Source: Bryobacterales bacterium (lineage in GTDB: Bacteria; Acidobacteriota; Terriglobia; Bryobacterales; UBA6623). Taken from it: 64,000 nt of DNA. The stretch spans positions 58,162-122,161 of the forward strand of contig JAPPLB010000077.1 of assembly GCA_028819575.1 (NCBI GenBank), read 5' to 3'. This document shows, piece after piece, positions 51,847-61,211 of this stretch. The notes under the pieces were generated by a model that saw nothing but the letters and a program-made list of their open reading frames with translations, was not told the origin of the DNA and did not search any database. Every line of letters starts with the position of its first letter. Position 1 is the first letter of the stretch. The position numbers and the translations under genes were made by a program.

Positions 51847-53310
51847 ATGGAGACCGCCGCGAGGACAGGTTCCGTACAGTTGTTCTTATTGATTTGCGTG
51901 TTCGTGGTCTTGCTGGGGCCTGCAGCGACCGCTGGAGAACCGATCGATATCGGATCGCGGCGCGAGCTTTTCGTCGACGACCACTTGATCGACTCCATGG
52001 ACGGCGTGCGGTTGCTGCTGAACCGGCCTCAGCCGGCCGGAAAGGTGCTGGCCTTCGACAAACCGTGGGAAGGCAATACGAGCCTCTATGTAACGGTTTT
52101 TGAAGATGATGGGCGCTATCGGATGTATTACCGCGGCAGCGCGCATCCCGACTACGTGGTTCAGTCGATGGTGCGCCCGGACGAAGCGATCCCGAAGGAT
52201 CATCCACAACTCACCGTGTATGCGGAGAGCCAAGACGGCATGACTTGGACCAAGCCGTCGTTGGGCCTTTTCGAGTTCGAGGGCTCCAAGCAGAACAACA
52301 TCCTCTGGATGGGCGAGGGAGCGCACAACTTCGCGCCATTCAAGGACACCAATCCCGACGCGCCGCCCTCCGAGCGCTACAAGGCGCTGGCGGGCGGACC
52401 GTTGCTGGCGCTGAAGTCGGCCGATGGGATTCACTGGGAAAGGATGCAGGAGGAACCCGTCATCAGCGACGGCAAGTTCGATTCACAAAACGTTGCTTTC
52501 TGGGATGAGGTTCGCCAGCACTATGTCTCCGTCTACCGCGACTTTCGATATGGAGTGAGGACGATCAAGACCGCGACTTCGAAGAATTTCATCCACTGGA
52601 CGCCGGGAGAATGGGCCGACTACGGCGATGCGCCTCCGGAGCACATGTATACGAACGCGACCGTGCCGTACTTCCGAGCGCCGCAACTGTATCTCTCTTT
52701 CCCGAAGCGCTTACAGCCGTTTCGAACGAAGGTCAATGACGGCAAGAACAATGGTTTGTCGGACGGCGTTTTCATGTCGAGCCGCGACGGGGTCCATTGG
52801 TATCGGTTCGTGGAGGGCTTCATCCGTCCGGGGCGCGATGAACGGAACTGGATTCATCGGACGAACGCGGTTTCACGCGGGATCATTCAGACCGCTCCCG
52901 ATGAGCTTTCGCTGTACGTGGCGCGGCACTATACCTACCCCTCGGCGCACATCGAGCGCATGACGCTGCGGATGGATGGATTCGTGTCGGCGAACGCGGG
53001 GTATCCGGGTGGGGAACTGGTCACGAAACCGGTGATCTTCTCAGGGGACCGCATGTACTTGAACTACGCGACGTCGGGGGCGGGGAGTATCCGCATCGAG
53101 TTCCAGAACGAGAAGGGGCAGGCACTGCCCGGTTTTTCGCTGGAGGAGTCGCCGGTGCTCTACGGGGACGAGATCGACGGCGAGGTGGCGTGGCCGCGTC
53201 CGGACACGCGCACGGACCGCGCGCCGTTACGGCGGATTTCCGGCCAGGCGGTCAAGATTCGATTCGTGATGCGGGATGCGGACTTGTATGCGTTTCGGTT
53301 CGGCGAGTGA
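51847..53310 (+). CDS. Secreted GH32/GH43-like beta-propeller glycosidase
   Basis: Protein of 487 residues; ATG 51847 follows CGGAGGAGC, whereas the longer open frame starts inside the repeat. Signal peptide VQLFLLICVFVVLLGPAATAG. The mature start IDIGSRRELFVDDHLIDSMDGV and repeated 'SxDGxxW' strands (AESQDGMTWTKPSL, KSADGIHWERM, SSRDGVHWYRF) fit five-bladed propeller hydrolases common in Planctomycetota and Acidobacteria. Catalytic acids cannot be named with confidence. The ceramidase-like gene begins 20 bases downstream, so they are probably cotranscribed. Confidence 0.88.
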   Translation: METAARTGSVQLFLLICVFVVLLGPAATAGEPIDIGSRRELFVDDHLIDSMDGVRLLLNRPQPAGKVLAFDKPWEGNTSLYVTVFEDDGRYRMYYRGSAHPDYVVQSMVRPDEAIPKDHPQLTVYAESQDGMTWTKPSLGLFEFEGSKQNNILWMGEGAHNFAPFKDTNPDAPPSERYKALAGGPLLALKSADGIHWERMQEEPVISDGKFDSQNVAFWDEVRQHYVSVYRDFRYGVRTIKTATSKNFIHWTPGEWADYGDAPPEHMYTNATVPYFRAPQLYLSFPKRLQPFRTKVNDGKNNGLSDGVFMSSRDGVHWYRFVEGFIRPGRDERNWIHRTNAVSRGIIQTAPDELSLYVARHYTYPSAHIERMTLRMDGFVSANAGYPGGELVTKPVIFSGDRMYLNYATSGAGSIRIEFQNEKGQALPGFSLEESPVLYGDEIDGEVAWPRPDTRTDRAPLRRISGQAVKIRFVMRDADLYAFRFGE

Positions 53311-53330
53311 CACAGGAAAGCGGGGCTGGC

Positions 53331-54860
53331 ATGACACGTAGAGGTTTCCTGAAACGAACATCGCTGCTCGGCTCCTCCGCCGGTCTGCTCGCGTCGGGAA
53401 AAGCTCGCGCGGCTGCTCCACTTCTTCAGGCAGGCTATGCCGAGACGGACATCACCCCGGAGATCGGGATGGAGCGGCCGGGAGGATACGGCAAGGTGTT
53501 CCACCAGCACTTCCATGATGCGTGCAAGGTGCGGGCCGCAGTGTTCAGCGACGGCAGCAAGAGCGCCGCGCTGGTGGGAACGGACACGTTGATGATCCCA
53601 CGCGACCTGGTATTGAAGGTGCGCGCCGTGATCGAGCGCAAATCGGGGATCACCGGGGACGCTGTCTTGATCGGCGCTTCGCACTCGCACTCTTCCGGGC
53701 CGGTGGGCATGGTGCAACCGGGCGAGTACGATCACGCATCCGAGTTCGTTCAGAAGCTGGCGTACGAGGCATCGTCCATGGCGGATCCGGAGTTTCTCCG
53801 GCATGTGGAAGACCAGATCATCTCGGCGGTTCTGCAGGCAAACGGGAAGAAAAAGCCCCTCCGCTGCGGCGCCGGTTCGGGTTACGAAAAGGAGGCGGCT
53901 TTCAACCGGCGCTTCCGCATGAAGAACGGTCGTACGCAGACGCATCCGCGGCAAGGGAATCCCAACATTATCGGACCGGCGGGGCCGACGGATCCGGAAG
54001 TGGGTGTGATCGGGACGTTCGACGGGGAAGGCAACCTTGCGGGTTGCATCGTCAACTACGCCTGCCACGCCACGGCGAGCCCCGGCGGCATCTCAGCGAA
54101 CTGGATCTACTACCTGGAGAAGACGATTCGAGGGGTGTTTGGTCAGGATGCCATCGTGGTCTTTCTTGCCGGCGCCAACGGCGACATCACGCAGGTCGAC
54201 AACTTGAGTCCGTACATCAACCCCGGCAGGGAAGAATGGGCACGGCTGGTCGGCGCGCGCGTGGGCGCGGAAGCCGTGAAGGTGCTGGCATCGATGCACT
54301 CCGGTCCGATGGGGCCGGTCGACTCGGCGATCGAGGTGTTGAAGATCCCACGAAGGATTCCCAGTCCGGAGCGTCTCAAGAAATCCATCGAGATGGTGAA
54401 GCAGGGCCCCGAGAAAGTGGGCCGGACCGAGTGGACCTTCGCCAAGGAGATCGTGATGCTCGACGCGTTGATCGCCAAGACGCCGGTGGTAGACACGGAA
54501 GTGCAGGCGGTGCAAGTCGGGCCGGCGGTGTTCGTAAGCAACCCGGCGGAGTACTTTGTCGAGTATGGCCTGGACATCAAGAAGCGCAGCAAGTTCCCGT
54601 ACACGTATCCTGTCGAGTTGGCCAACGGGTGCGTGGGATACGTGCCGACCGAAGAAGCGCTGAGTCCGACCGGAGGCGGGTACGAGACACGCCTGACGAG
54701 CTACAGCAATCTCGCAAGGACGGCGGGAACGCAGATCGCCGGCGCCGGTGTGCGGCTGGCGAACAGCCTGACGCCCGGGAAAGTTCCGACGAGACCCGCT
54801 CATGCACCGTTCGCAGGAGAGGGATGGTCATACGGCAGCGTACCGGCTGAGTTGCAGTGA
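53331..54860 (+). CDS. Tat-exported neutral/alkaline ceramidase-like protein
   Basis: Protein of 509 residues. ATG 53331 follows CAGGAAAG and begins a Tat signal (MTRRGFLKRTSLLGSSAGLLAS). The family signature starts with LQAGYAETDITPEIGMERPGG. Zinc ligand candidates are His in IGASHSHSSGP and the following NYACHATASPGG, and LAGANGDITQVD contributes the second acidic site. This matches the neutral ceramidase N-terminal domain; bacterial relatives of this length occur widely with sulfatases, and their substrate is often unknown. Confidence 0.9.
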   Translation: MTRRGFLKRTSLLGSSAGLLASGKARAAAPLLQAGYAETDITPEIGMERPGGYGKVFHQHFHDACKVRAAVFSDGSKSAALVGTDTLMIPRDLVLKVRAVIERKSGITGDAVLIGASHSHSSGPVGMVQPGEYDHASEFVQKLAYEASSMADPEFLRHVEDQIISAVLQANGKKKPLRCGAGSGYEKEAAFNRRFRMKNGRTQTHPRQGNPNIIGPAGPTDPEVGVIGTFDGEGNLAGCIVNYACHATASPGGISANWIYYLEKTIRGVFGQDAIVVFLAGANGDITQVDNLSPYINPGREEWARLVGARVGAEAVKVLASMHSGPMGPVDSAIEVLKIPRRIPSPERLKKSIEMVKQGPEKVGRTEWTFAKEIVMLDALIAKTPVVDTEVQAVQVGPAVFVSNPAEYFVEYGLDIKKRSKFPYTYPVELANGCVGYVPTEEALSPTGGGYETRLTSYSNLARTAGTQIAGAGVRLANSLTPGKVPTRPAHAPFAGEGWSYGSVPAELQ

Positions 54861-54892
54861 AGAGCTGACGGAATGGATAAAGAAGGAGACCG

Positions 54893-55270
54893 ATGAGCAT
54901 GTACAAAGGTATTGAGCACACCGCAATCGCGACACCCGACCCGGAAGCACTGGCTTCCTGGTATGACAGAATCCTGAACTTCCCGATCGTTCACCGCTAC
55001 GCCGGGAATGTTTTCGTCAAGGCGCCGGACGACACGATGCTCGAGATCATTCCGTCAGAAGGCGACCAGGCGGAGACGCAGATGAAGACCCCGGGTATTC
55101 GCCACCTGGCGATATCCGTGGACGATTTCGAGGCGGGGAAGAAAGACCTCGAGAGCAAAGGCGTCGAGATCGTGCAGGAAGTCAACGCTAGCGGGAACCG
55201 GCTGGCGTTCTTCCTTGACCCGGAGGGGAACATTCTGCACTTGATCCACCGCGAGACGCCGATTGTTTGA
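54893..55270 (+). CDS. VOC-family glyoxalase-like protein
   Basis: Protein of 125 residues with two beta-alpha-beta-beta-beta units. Ligand positions His in IEHTAIATPD, Glu in DTMLEIIP, His in IRHLAISVDD, and a His in GNILHLIHRE in place of the usual Glu. The last change means metal use may differ. It follows the ceramidase-like gene by 32 bases on the same strand and may belong to the same unit. Confidence 0.88.
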   Translation: MSMYKGIEHTAIATPDPEALASWYDRILNFPIVHRYAGNVFVKAPDDTMLEIIPSEGDQAETQMKTPGIRHLAISVDDFEAGKKDLESKGVEIVQEVNASGNRLAFFLDPEGNILHLIHRETPIV

Positions 55271-55282
55271 GTCGAATGCCGG

Positions 55283-55672
55283 CTAGCCGGCAGGTTTCGC
55301 GGATTGCGGCTCGGACTTCTCGCCGTAGGTATTCCGGCGGAGTTCGTCGAGTCGATGCGATGCGGCGTCGCGGATATAGCGGAACTGGTCGTTGCTGGAC
55401 ACGTCTTCGAGGACGGCCTCGTCCTTGAGCTTCTTGACGGCTTTGCGCCGGATCTCTTCGTCCAGGGAGTGTTTGGCCAAGTGGGCGTACACGCTGTCGC
55501 CGGGTTGACGGTCACGGATCTCGTCAAACACGCGATGACGCACGAACCAGTCGCGGTCGTCTGTCGCCATCTTTTGCAAGATGCCGATGTCAGGCAGTTC
55601 CCTGGCGGCGGCAATGCGCACATCGGGATTGGCGTGCTTCCACTTGGGCCGGAAGATGTCGAAGAGCCCCAT
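55283..55672 (-). CDS. Small HEAT-like repeat protein
   Basis: Protein of 129 residues; ATG 55672 (MGLFDIFRPKWKHANPDVR) is chosen, since the upstream ATG at 55696 lies in the dispersed repeat. Four helical pairs of HEAT type are seen (VRIAAARELPDIGILQKMAT, DWFVRHRVFDEI, DEEIRRKAVKKL, FRYIRDAASHRL). The N-terminus and repeat pattern recall conserved small proteins of several phyla, function unknown. It is convergent with the VOC gene. Confidence 0.85.
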   Translation of the reverse strand: MGLFDIFRPKWKHANPDVRIAAARELPDIGILQKMATDDRDWFVRHRVFDEIRDRQPGDSVYAHLAKHSLDEEIRRKAVKKLKDEAVLEDVSSNDQFRYIRDAASHRLDELRRNTYGEKSEPQSAKPAG

Positions 55673-55685
55673 CGCTCTTATTATC

Positions 55686-55812
55686 TTAGCCTGCATTTCT
55701 CACCGCCCGACGGTGGAAACACGCGAGAGAAAGGCCGTGGTTCGTGTCTCGTGGCCCGAGGGCCGAAGGAGGCGATCAGGGCGCCACGCCTGAGCGCGCC
55801 AAGCGGCTCGTG
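55686..55812 (+). repeat. MITE-like repeat, copy 6 (left part)
   Basis: TTAGCCTGCATTTCTCACC at 55686-55704, then CCCGACGG and ACACGCGA similar to the left half of copies 4 and 1, ending at GAGCGCGCCAAGCGGCTCG (55794-55812). The right half is absent. The GNAT gene stops 5 bases beyond. Confidence 0.75.
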
Positions 55813-55816
55813 AAGA

Positions 55817-56287
55817 TCAGGGGATCTTCCTGATCCAGCGGATGGTGCGCATGCCTTCCTCGAAGCCTTCGGATGCGTAGAGCCGATTGCCGACCTCGTT
55901 GGTCGTGAGGCAGTCGAGGTGGGCATAGACGGCGCCCATCGCCTTGAAATGCCGCAGCATGCCGCGGAGCATGCTTCGCCCGAGTCCCTTGCCTTGATGC
56001 TGCGAGGCGACAGCGAGAATGTCGATAAAGCCCATCGCGGTTGCTTCGTCGCAGACGCCGGTGGCGCAGGCGACGACCACGCCTTCCAACTCGCCGACAA
56101 GGATGATCCGGGCATCGAAGCTTTTCTCAAGCTGGAGCCGCCAGCGCTCCCGCCAATCGAGGCCATTCATGAGTCCGAACCGTTCGTCGGCGGTTTTCTG
56201 CCACGTAATCGGCTCGAACGCGTCGATGATCATCTCCTTGAGATGGTCATACTCGGCTGGGTCAGCGGGACGTAGGTGCAGGGACAT
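55817..56287 (-). CDS. GNAT-family acetyltransferase
   Basis: Protein of 156 residues from MSLHLRPADPAEYDHL (ATG 56287). The acetyl-CoA loop is HQGKGLGRSMLRGMLRHF (Q/RxxGxG/A), and the strands before it are GFIDILAVASQ. The C-terminal LDCLTTNEVGNRLYASEGF is typical of GNAT enzymes. The substrate is unknown. The reading frame is open for a further 36 codons upstream without conserved features. The gene lies downstream of leuS on the same strand. Confidence 0.9.
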   Translation of the reverse strand: MSLHLRPADPAEYDHLKEMIIDAFEPITWQKTADERFGLMNGLDWRERWRLQLEKSFDARIILVGELEGVVVACATGVCDEATAMGFIDILAVASQHQGKGLGRSMLRGMLRHFKAMGAVYAHLDCLTTNEVGNRLYASEGFEEGMRTIRWIRKIP

Positions 56288-56424
56288 GGTTCGGTATCGC
56301 CTTCCAATTCCGGCGGCCTGATGGCCGAGGCTCGCGTCAAGAGCGTCCAGTAATCTCAACGCCGCAGGCAAATCGCGCTTCGTCCGGACGGCCACACAAG
56401 TCGTCTCGCTGCGCGGCGAGAAGG

Positions 56425-58869
56425 TCAGGTCGCGACGATATTGACGAGCTTGTCGGGGACCACGACAATCTTGCGGATGGTTTTGCCGTCGATGTGCGGT
56501 TGAATTTTCTTATCCTCCTGCGCGAGCTGCTCGATGTCTTCGCGAGCGCCGCCACGGGCGATCGTCAATCGCGACCGCAACTTTCCGTTGACTTGAACCG
56601 GGATCTCGATTTCGTCTTCCCTGGCCAGGACAGGATCGAACTCAGGCCACTGCATTTTGAGGATGAAATCATCGTTACCCAGTTCGCGCCACAACTGTTC
56701 GGCAAGATGGGGCGCGAAGGGCCCCATGAGCAGCACGGTCTTCGAGACGACCTCACGCAGGACGCCCGCGGAGAGTTGCGCCTCATGGGCGTAAAGATCA
56801 TTCAGCAGTTCCATGAGCGCCGCCAGCGACGTGTTGAAGTGCCAGCGGGTGTCGAAGTCGCCGGTGATCTTCTGGATCGTCTGGTGCAGCTTGCGAAGCA
56901 GAGCACGGTCGGTATCATGGGCGGGCTCAGGGGATTCTCCCGCTCCGACTACTGCGTTCCTGGTGGCGAAACGGTAGAGCCGTGTCAGAAACCTCTGCAT
57001 GCCCTCGACCCCTGCGTCGTTCCAATCGAGGTCCTTTTCAGGAGGCGCGGCGAACAACGAAAACACGCGGGCAACGTCTGCGCCGTGTTCCTGCAAGAAA
57101 TCATCGGCGCTGATGACGTTGCCCTTGCTCTTGGACATCTTCATGCCGTCACGGATGACCATGCCCTGGGTAAACAGGCGAGTCGCGGGCTCGTTCCAAT
57201 CGATCAGGCCGAAGTCGCGCATCACCTTCGTGAAAAAGCGGGCATAAATCAGATGCAGCACGGCATGCTCGACGCCTCCGATGTATTGGTCGATGGGAAA
57301 CCAGGCAGAAACGTTCGCCGTGTCGAAGGGGGCTTCGTCGTTGTTCGGATCGCAGTAACGGTAGAAGTACCAGGATGAGTCGATGAACGTGTCCATCGTG
57401 TCGCACTCACGTTCGGCGGACCCGCCGCACCGCGGGCAGTCGACATTGAGAAACTCGGGGACCTGCTTGAGCGGCGATTCGCCCGTACCGGTCAGCCTGA
57501 CGTTGGCCGGGAGCACGACCGGCAGGTCCTTCTTGGGCACCGGGACCACGCCGCACGCGGCGCAGTGGATCATGGGAATCGGCGTGCCCCAGTAGCGTTG
57601 CCGCGAGATGCCCCAATCCTTGAGGCGGTAGGTGACGGCGGACTTGGCGAAGCCCTTCTCCTCGCCGTGGGCGTTCATGGCTTCAATCGCGTGGGCGCTG
57701 GGCAAGCCGTTGAATGGCCCCGAGTTCTCGGCGACGCCGTAGGTCACGAAAGCTTCGTTCATGTCGGCTTCGACGGCTAGAGCGCCGTCGAAGGGGCGGA
57801 TGACCGGCCGCACGGCGATGCCGTACTTGCGGCAGAACTCGAAGTCGCGTTGATCGTGCGCCGGCACGGCCATGATCGCTCCGGTGCCGTACGTCATCAG
57901 GACGAAGTTGCCGATCCAGACCGGGGTCTTCTCACCGCTGTAGGGATTGACGACGAAGCGGCCGGTATCGACGCCGAGTTTTTCGACATCGGCCGGGTCG
58001 CGCCGCTCGATCGAGTCAATCAGCGGCCGGGCTTTGTCCTGGAGTCCAAACTTCGCGACCCACGGATGTTGGGGCGCCAGAATCAGGCAGGTTGCGCCGA
58101 AGATCGTGTCCACACGTGTCGTAAAGACGGAGATCTTCTCTTCGGAGCCTGCGAGCCGGAAGTCGACCTCGGTGCCGGTGGAGCGGCCGATCCAATGCTT
58201 CTGCATGCTGAGGACGCGCTCGGGCCAGCCCTCTTCAAGCTCCTTGTGATCATCCAGGAGTTGCACGGAGTAAGCGGTCGTGCGCAGGAACCATTGGTCC
58301 AGGCTGCGCTGCTCGACAACAGTATCCTCGTGGCGCCAGCAGCGGTCATCAACGACCTGTTCGTTGGCCAGCACGGTGGCGCATTGCGGGCACCAGTTCA
58401 CCTCGGCTTTCTTGCGATAGGCCAGGCCGCGCTCGTACATCTCGAGGAAGAGCCATTGATTCCAGCGGTAGTACTCGGGCTCGCAACTCGAGATCTCGGT
58501 CGACCAGTCGTAGCTGAAGCCGAAGCGCCGAAGCTGATCTTTCATGGCGGCGATGTTGGCGCGGGTCCATTCGCCGGGGTCGCGGTTGTTCTGGATGGCG
58601 GCGTTCTCAGCCGGCAGGCCGAAGGAGTCCCAACCCATGGGGTGCAGGACACGGAAGCCCCGCATCCACTTGTAGCGCGCGAGGGCGTCGCCGATCGAGT
58701 AGTTGCGCATATGGCCCATGTGAAGCGTACCGCTGGGATAGGGCAGCATTTCGAGTACGTAGTACTTGGGGCGCGACGAGTCGAGGCCGGCCCGAAACAG
58801 GCCGGCCTTGTCCCATTCAGCCTGCCAGCGGGTTTCGATTTCTTGCGGGTTGTAGGGCTTCTCCGGCAT
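56425..58869 (-). CDS. leuS: Leucyl-tRNA synthetase
   Basis: Class I synthetase of 814 residues, the bacterial norm. Start chosen at 58869 (MPEKPYNPQEIETRWQAEWDKA). HIGH motif is PSGTLHMGHMRNY, KMSKS is KMSKSKGNV, the editing domain includes TRVDTIFGATCLILAP, and a zinc-ribbon CxxC...CxxC (CPQC; CDRC-like CPRCGG) is visible. The C-terminal anticodon and beta-barrel region ends VVVPDKLVNIVAT. Charges tRNA-Leu in the cytoplasm. Confidence 0.97.
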   Translation of the reverse strand: MPEKPYNPQEIETRWQAEWDKAGLFRAGLDSSRPKYYVLEMLPYPSGTLHMGHMRNYSIGDALARYKWMRGFRVLHPMGWDSFGLPAENAAIQNNRDPGEWTRANIAAMKDQLRRFGFSYDWSTEISSCEPEYYRWNQWLFLEMYERGLAYRKKAEVNWCPQCATVLANEQVVDDRCWRHEDTVVEQRSLDQWFLRTTAYSVQLLDDHKELEEGWPERVLSMQKHWIGRSTGTEVDFRLAGSEEKISVFTTRVDTIFGATCLILAPQHPWVAKFGLQDKARPLIDSIERRDPADVEKLGVDTGRFVVNPYSGEKTPVWIGNFVLMTYGTGAIMAVPAHDQRDFEFCRKYGIAVRPVIRPFDGALAVEADMNEAFVTYGVAENSGPFNGLPSAHAIEAMNAHGEEKGFAKSAVTYRLKDWGISRQRYWGTPIPMIHCAACGVVPVPKKDLPVVLPANVRLTGTGESPLKQVPEFLNVDCPRCGGSAERECDTMDTFIDSSWYFYRYCDPNNDEAPFDTANVSAWFPIDQYIGGVEHAVLHLIYARFFTKVMRDFGLIDWNEPATRLFTQGMVIRDGMKMSKSKGNVISADDFLQEHGADVARVFSLFAAPPEKDLDWNDAGVEGMQRFLTRLYRFATRNAVVGAGESPEPAHDTDRALLRKLHQTIQKITGDFDTRWHFNTSLAALMELLNDLYAHEAQLSAGVLREVVSKTVLLMGPFAPHLAEQLWRELGNDDFILKMQWPEFDPVLAREDEIEIPVQVNGKLRSRLTIARGGAREDIEQLAQEDKKIQPHIDGKTIRKIVVVPDKLVNIVAT

Positions 58870-59201
58870 GGGGCGAGCAATATACGTTCCAGTCCTCGGT
58901 TCCGCGGTATTTCCTATGACTATAGTGACAGACTCGGCTCCAGCAGCCCGTGGCAAAAGTCACACGGACGGCGTTACGCGCCCTGGGGCCGATGGCGCAA
59001 CGCCTGGGCGTTCCAGGAGCGCGGCGCCGCGCTCTCCGCGCGGACGAGCGGAAGTGGCGCGTAACCCTTTGGGCGACGGACATTTTCCCCCAACGGCAGT
59101 TCCGAGCTTGCTACCTATCGTGACCACGGAGGCGACGCCTAAGGTCGTCGGCTTTGTCGTTCGCTTTTTTCTTCGCACCACGGGACTCTTGCCACGGACA
59201 G
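58870..59201. other. 332-base stretch between leuS and nfo
   Basis: A minus-strand open frame (58960-59181, 73 codons, MVRRKKRTTKPTTLGVASVVTIGS...) could be a small basic protein but lacks a clear ribosome site or known family. It may instead simply be the leuS leader. Confidence 0.4.
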
Positions 59202-60089
59202 CTAGCCGCCGGCTTGGGGACGGACGAGCGAGTACAGCTCACGGACGTCCCTGCGGTATGTTCCGTGTTCATCGGCGGGCGTTTCGAGGATGAACGTTTT
59301 GCCGAGCAGGCCGGGATGGCGCAACAGGCGGCGGAATGTTTCACGTCCCAGGAAGCCGCGCCCGATGTTCTCGTGGCGGTCGCGGCGAGATCCGAGAGCG
59401 GTTTTGGAATCGTTGGCGTGAAGCACGGGAATGTTGGCGAGTCCGATGCTTTGGTCGATTCGATGGAGCGTGGCCTCGAGATCCCTGGTCGTGGTGAGAT
59501 CGAAGCCAGCTTCATAGCAGTGCGCTGTATCGAGACAGAAGCCGACGGGGAGGTCGACATTCATCCGGATACGGTCGCGCATCTCGGCAAGCTCCCCGAA
59601 CTCCCGTCCGAGGGTTTGCCCGCCCCCGGCGGTGTTTTCCAGCAGTAATGTGAAGCCGTTGCAGGAGGCGTCCCTGGCGGCTTCGGCTACGGAGTCGGCC
59701 AGAGTGCGGATGGCGCTGTCGATGGCCTGCCCTTTGTAGCTGCCGGGATGGAAAACGAGGTAGTCGGCGCCAAGCAGGCGAGCCCGCTGCATTTCATCCC
59801 GAAACGCCGTGATGGACTTGCTACGGACGGCGGAGTCGGCCGCAGCGAGGTTGGTCAGGTAGTTGCCGTGGATCACGAGGGGACGCAGGCCGTGCTCGGC
59901 GCGAAGCTCCCGAAACTCCGCTACGGCGTTCAGATCGAGGGGCGCGCTACGCCACATGCGGGGACTGCGAGAGAAGATCTGCAGCGTGTTGCAGCCGGAT
60001 TCGAGGGCGCGAACGACTGCCCTCGGCAGGCGGCCAGCGATGGAGACGTGCGCGCCGATCCGCGGGGGCTGGAAGGTGCTGTCAGGCAT
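59202..60089 (-). CDS. nfo: Endonuclease IV (AP endonuclease)
   Basis: Apurinic/apyrimidinic endonuclease of 295 residues with a zinc-dependent TIM barrel. Motifs: RIGAHVSIAGRLPRAV, LVIHGNYLTNLAA, DYLVFHPGSYKGQ, LLLENTAGGGQTLG (Glu ligand), FCLDTAHCYEAGFDL and VLHANDSKTALGSRRDRHENIGRG. All zinc ligands and the base-flipping region are in place. It repairs abasic sites in DNA. It lies 31 bases downstream of the SMP-30-like gene. Confidence 0.96.
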   Translation of the reverse strand: MPDSTFQPPRIGAHVSIAGRLPRAVVRALESGCNTLQIFSRSPRMWRSAPLDLNAVAEFRELRAEHGLRPLVIHGNYLTNLAAADSAVRSKSITAFRDEMQRARLLGADYLVFHPGSYKGQAIDSAIRTLADSVAEAARDASCNGFTLLLENTAGGGQTLGREFGELAEMRDRIRMNVDLPVGFCLDTAHCYEAGFDLTTTRDLEATLHRIDQSIGLANIPVLHANDSKTALGSRRDRHENIGRGFLGRETFRRLLRHPGLLGKTFILETPADEHGTYRRDVRELYSLVRPQAGG

Positions 60090-60120
60090 TCGAGTTGCCG
60101 CGCGAGGAACGGAACGGCGG

Positions 60121-61149
60121 CTAGGGCAGCGTGCCTTCGGCGTTGAGGGCGATGCGATACAGTCCCGTACGCGCGGTCATGTAGAGCGTCTTGCCGTCGT
60201 CGCCCCAAGCAACGTTGGCGGGGACTTCCTCCGGCTGAATGCTGCCGAGATGCTTGCCTTCGGGGTTGTAGATCCAAACGCCTCCGGGCCCGGTCAGGTA
60301 GAGGTTTCCCTGCTTGTCGAGCTTGAGGCCGTCGGGCAGGCCTTCGGCTGTCTCAGAAGTAGCGTCGGCGAAGACACGGCCTTCATCGAGAGTGCCATCG
60401 TCTTTGACGCCATAGGCCATCCAGACCTTGTGAGCGGCGTCGGAGTTGGCGACGTAGAGCGTCTTCTCGTCGGGGGAGAAGCCGAGTCCGTTGGGCCGGG
60501 TCTGCTTGTCGTTCAGCAACTCCAGCTCACCGTCCGGACCGAGGCGGTAGATGCCGTTGAAGTCAAGTTCCTTCGCCGGGTCGTCATCCAGGCCCGCCAA
60601 GCCGTAGGGCGGGTCGGTGAAGTAGGCCCAGCCGTCCGACTTGTAAACGATGTCGTTGGGGCTGTTGAGGCGCTTGGAGTTGTACCGCTCGGCGATGACG
60701 GTTTCCGCGTTGTCCTGCTCGATGCGCAAGATGCGCCGGTTGCCGTGCTCGCAGATGATGAGGCGCCCCTGGGGGTCGCGGGTGAGACCGTTCGAGCCGA
60801 CGTAGCGGCCTTCTTCGTACTCGCCCTCGAAGACCGGCTTGCGGAAGTCGCTGACCTCGCCCGAGCCGGCGTCCCATTTGTAGATGGCGTTCCCGCGGAC
60901 ATCGCTGAAAAGCAGGTGCGGGCCGCCCTCGGCCCTCCACAGCGGACCCTCGGTGAACATAAAACCGCCGCTCAGCTTTTCGATCTTGTAGTCGGCGGGA
61001 ACGATGGCGTCAAGGGCGGGATCGAGCTTGACGACCGTCCCCGCGCCGTGATCCGGCGCAGCTTCGGGTGCAGGCTCGCCGCCTCCGCAGGCGATCAAGA
61101 GAAGAGCGAAGAGAACGTTCAAGAGAACTTTACTGTGGAGTATTGACAT
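60121..61149 (-). CDS. SMP-30/gluconolactonase-like lipoprotein
   Basis: Protein of 342 residues; ATG 61149 gives the lipoprotein signal LLNVLFALLLIACGGG (lipobox LIAC). Six-bladed propeller with FTEGPLWRAEGGPHLLFSDV, NRRILRI, NSPNDIVYKSDGWAYFTDPPYG (metal-binding Asn/Asp) and NGLGFSPDEKTLYVANS. This matches the SMP-30/Gnl family, which hydrolyses sugar lactones with Ca2+ or Zn2+. The lipid anchor places it outside the cytoplasm, which is common for this group in Acidobacteria. Confidence 0.92.
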   Translation of the reverse strand: MSILHSKVLLNVLFALLLIACGGGEPAPEAAPDHGAGTVVKLDPALDAIVPADYKIEKLSGGFMFTEGPLWRAEGGPHLLFSDVRGNAIYKWDAGSGEVSDFRKPVFEGEYEEGRYVGSNGLTRDPQGRLIICEHGNRRILRIEQDNAETVIAERYNSKRLNSPNDIVYKSDGWAYFTDPPYGLAGLDDDPAKELDFNGIYRLGPDGELELLNDKQTRPNGLGFSPDEKTLYVANSDAAHKVWMAYGVKDDGTLDEGRVFADATSETAEGLPDGLKLDKQGNLYLTGPGGVWIYNPEGKHLGSIQPEEVPANVAWGDDGKTLYMTARTGLYRIALNAEGTLP

Positions 61150-61211
61150 GATGGGGCTCCTGTGGGCTGATCCCGTGAAGAATGCATGGGGCTCCACATG
61201 CTGAATGGAGC

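Noticed and set aside
59863..61146. Plus-strand frame opposite nfo and the SMP-30-like gene
   Set aside because: Antisense to two confident genes.
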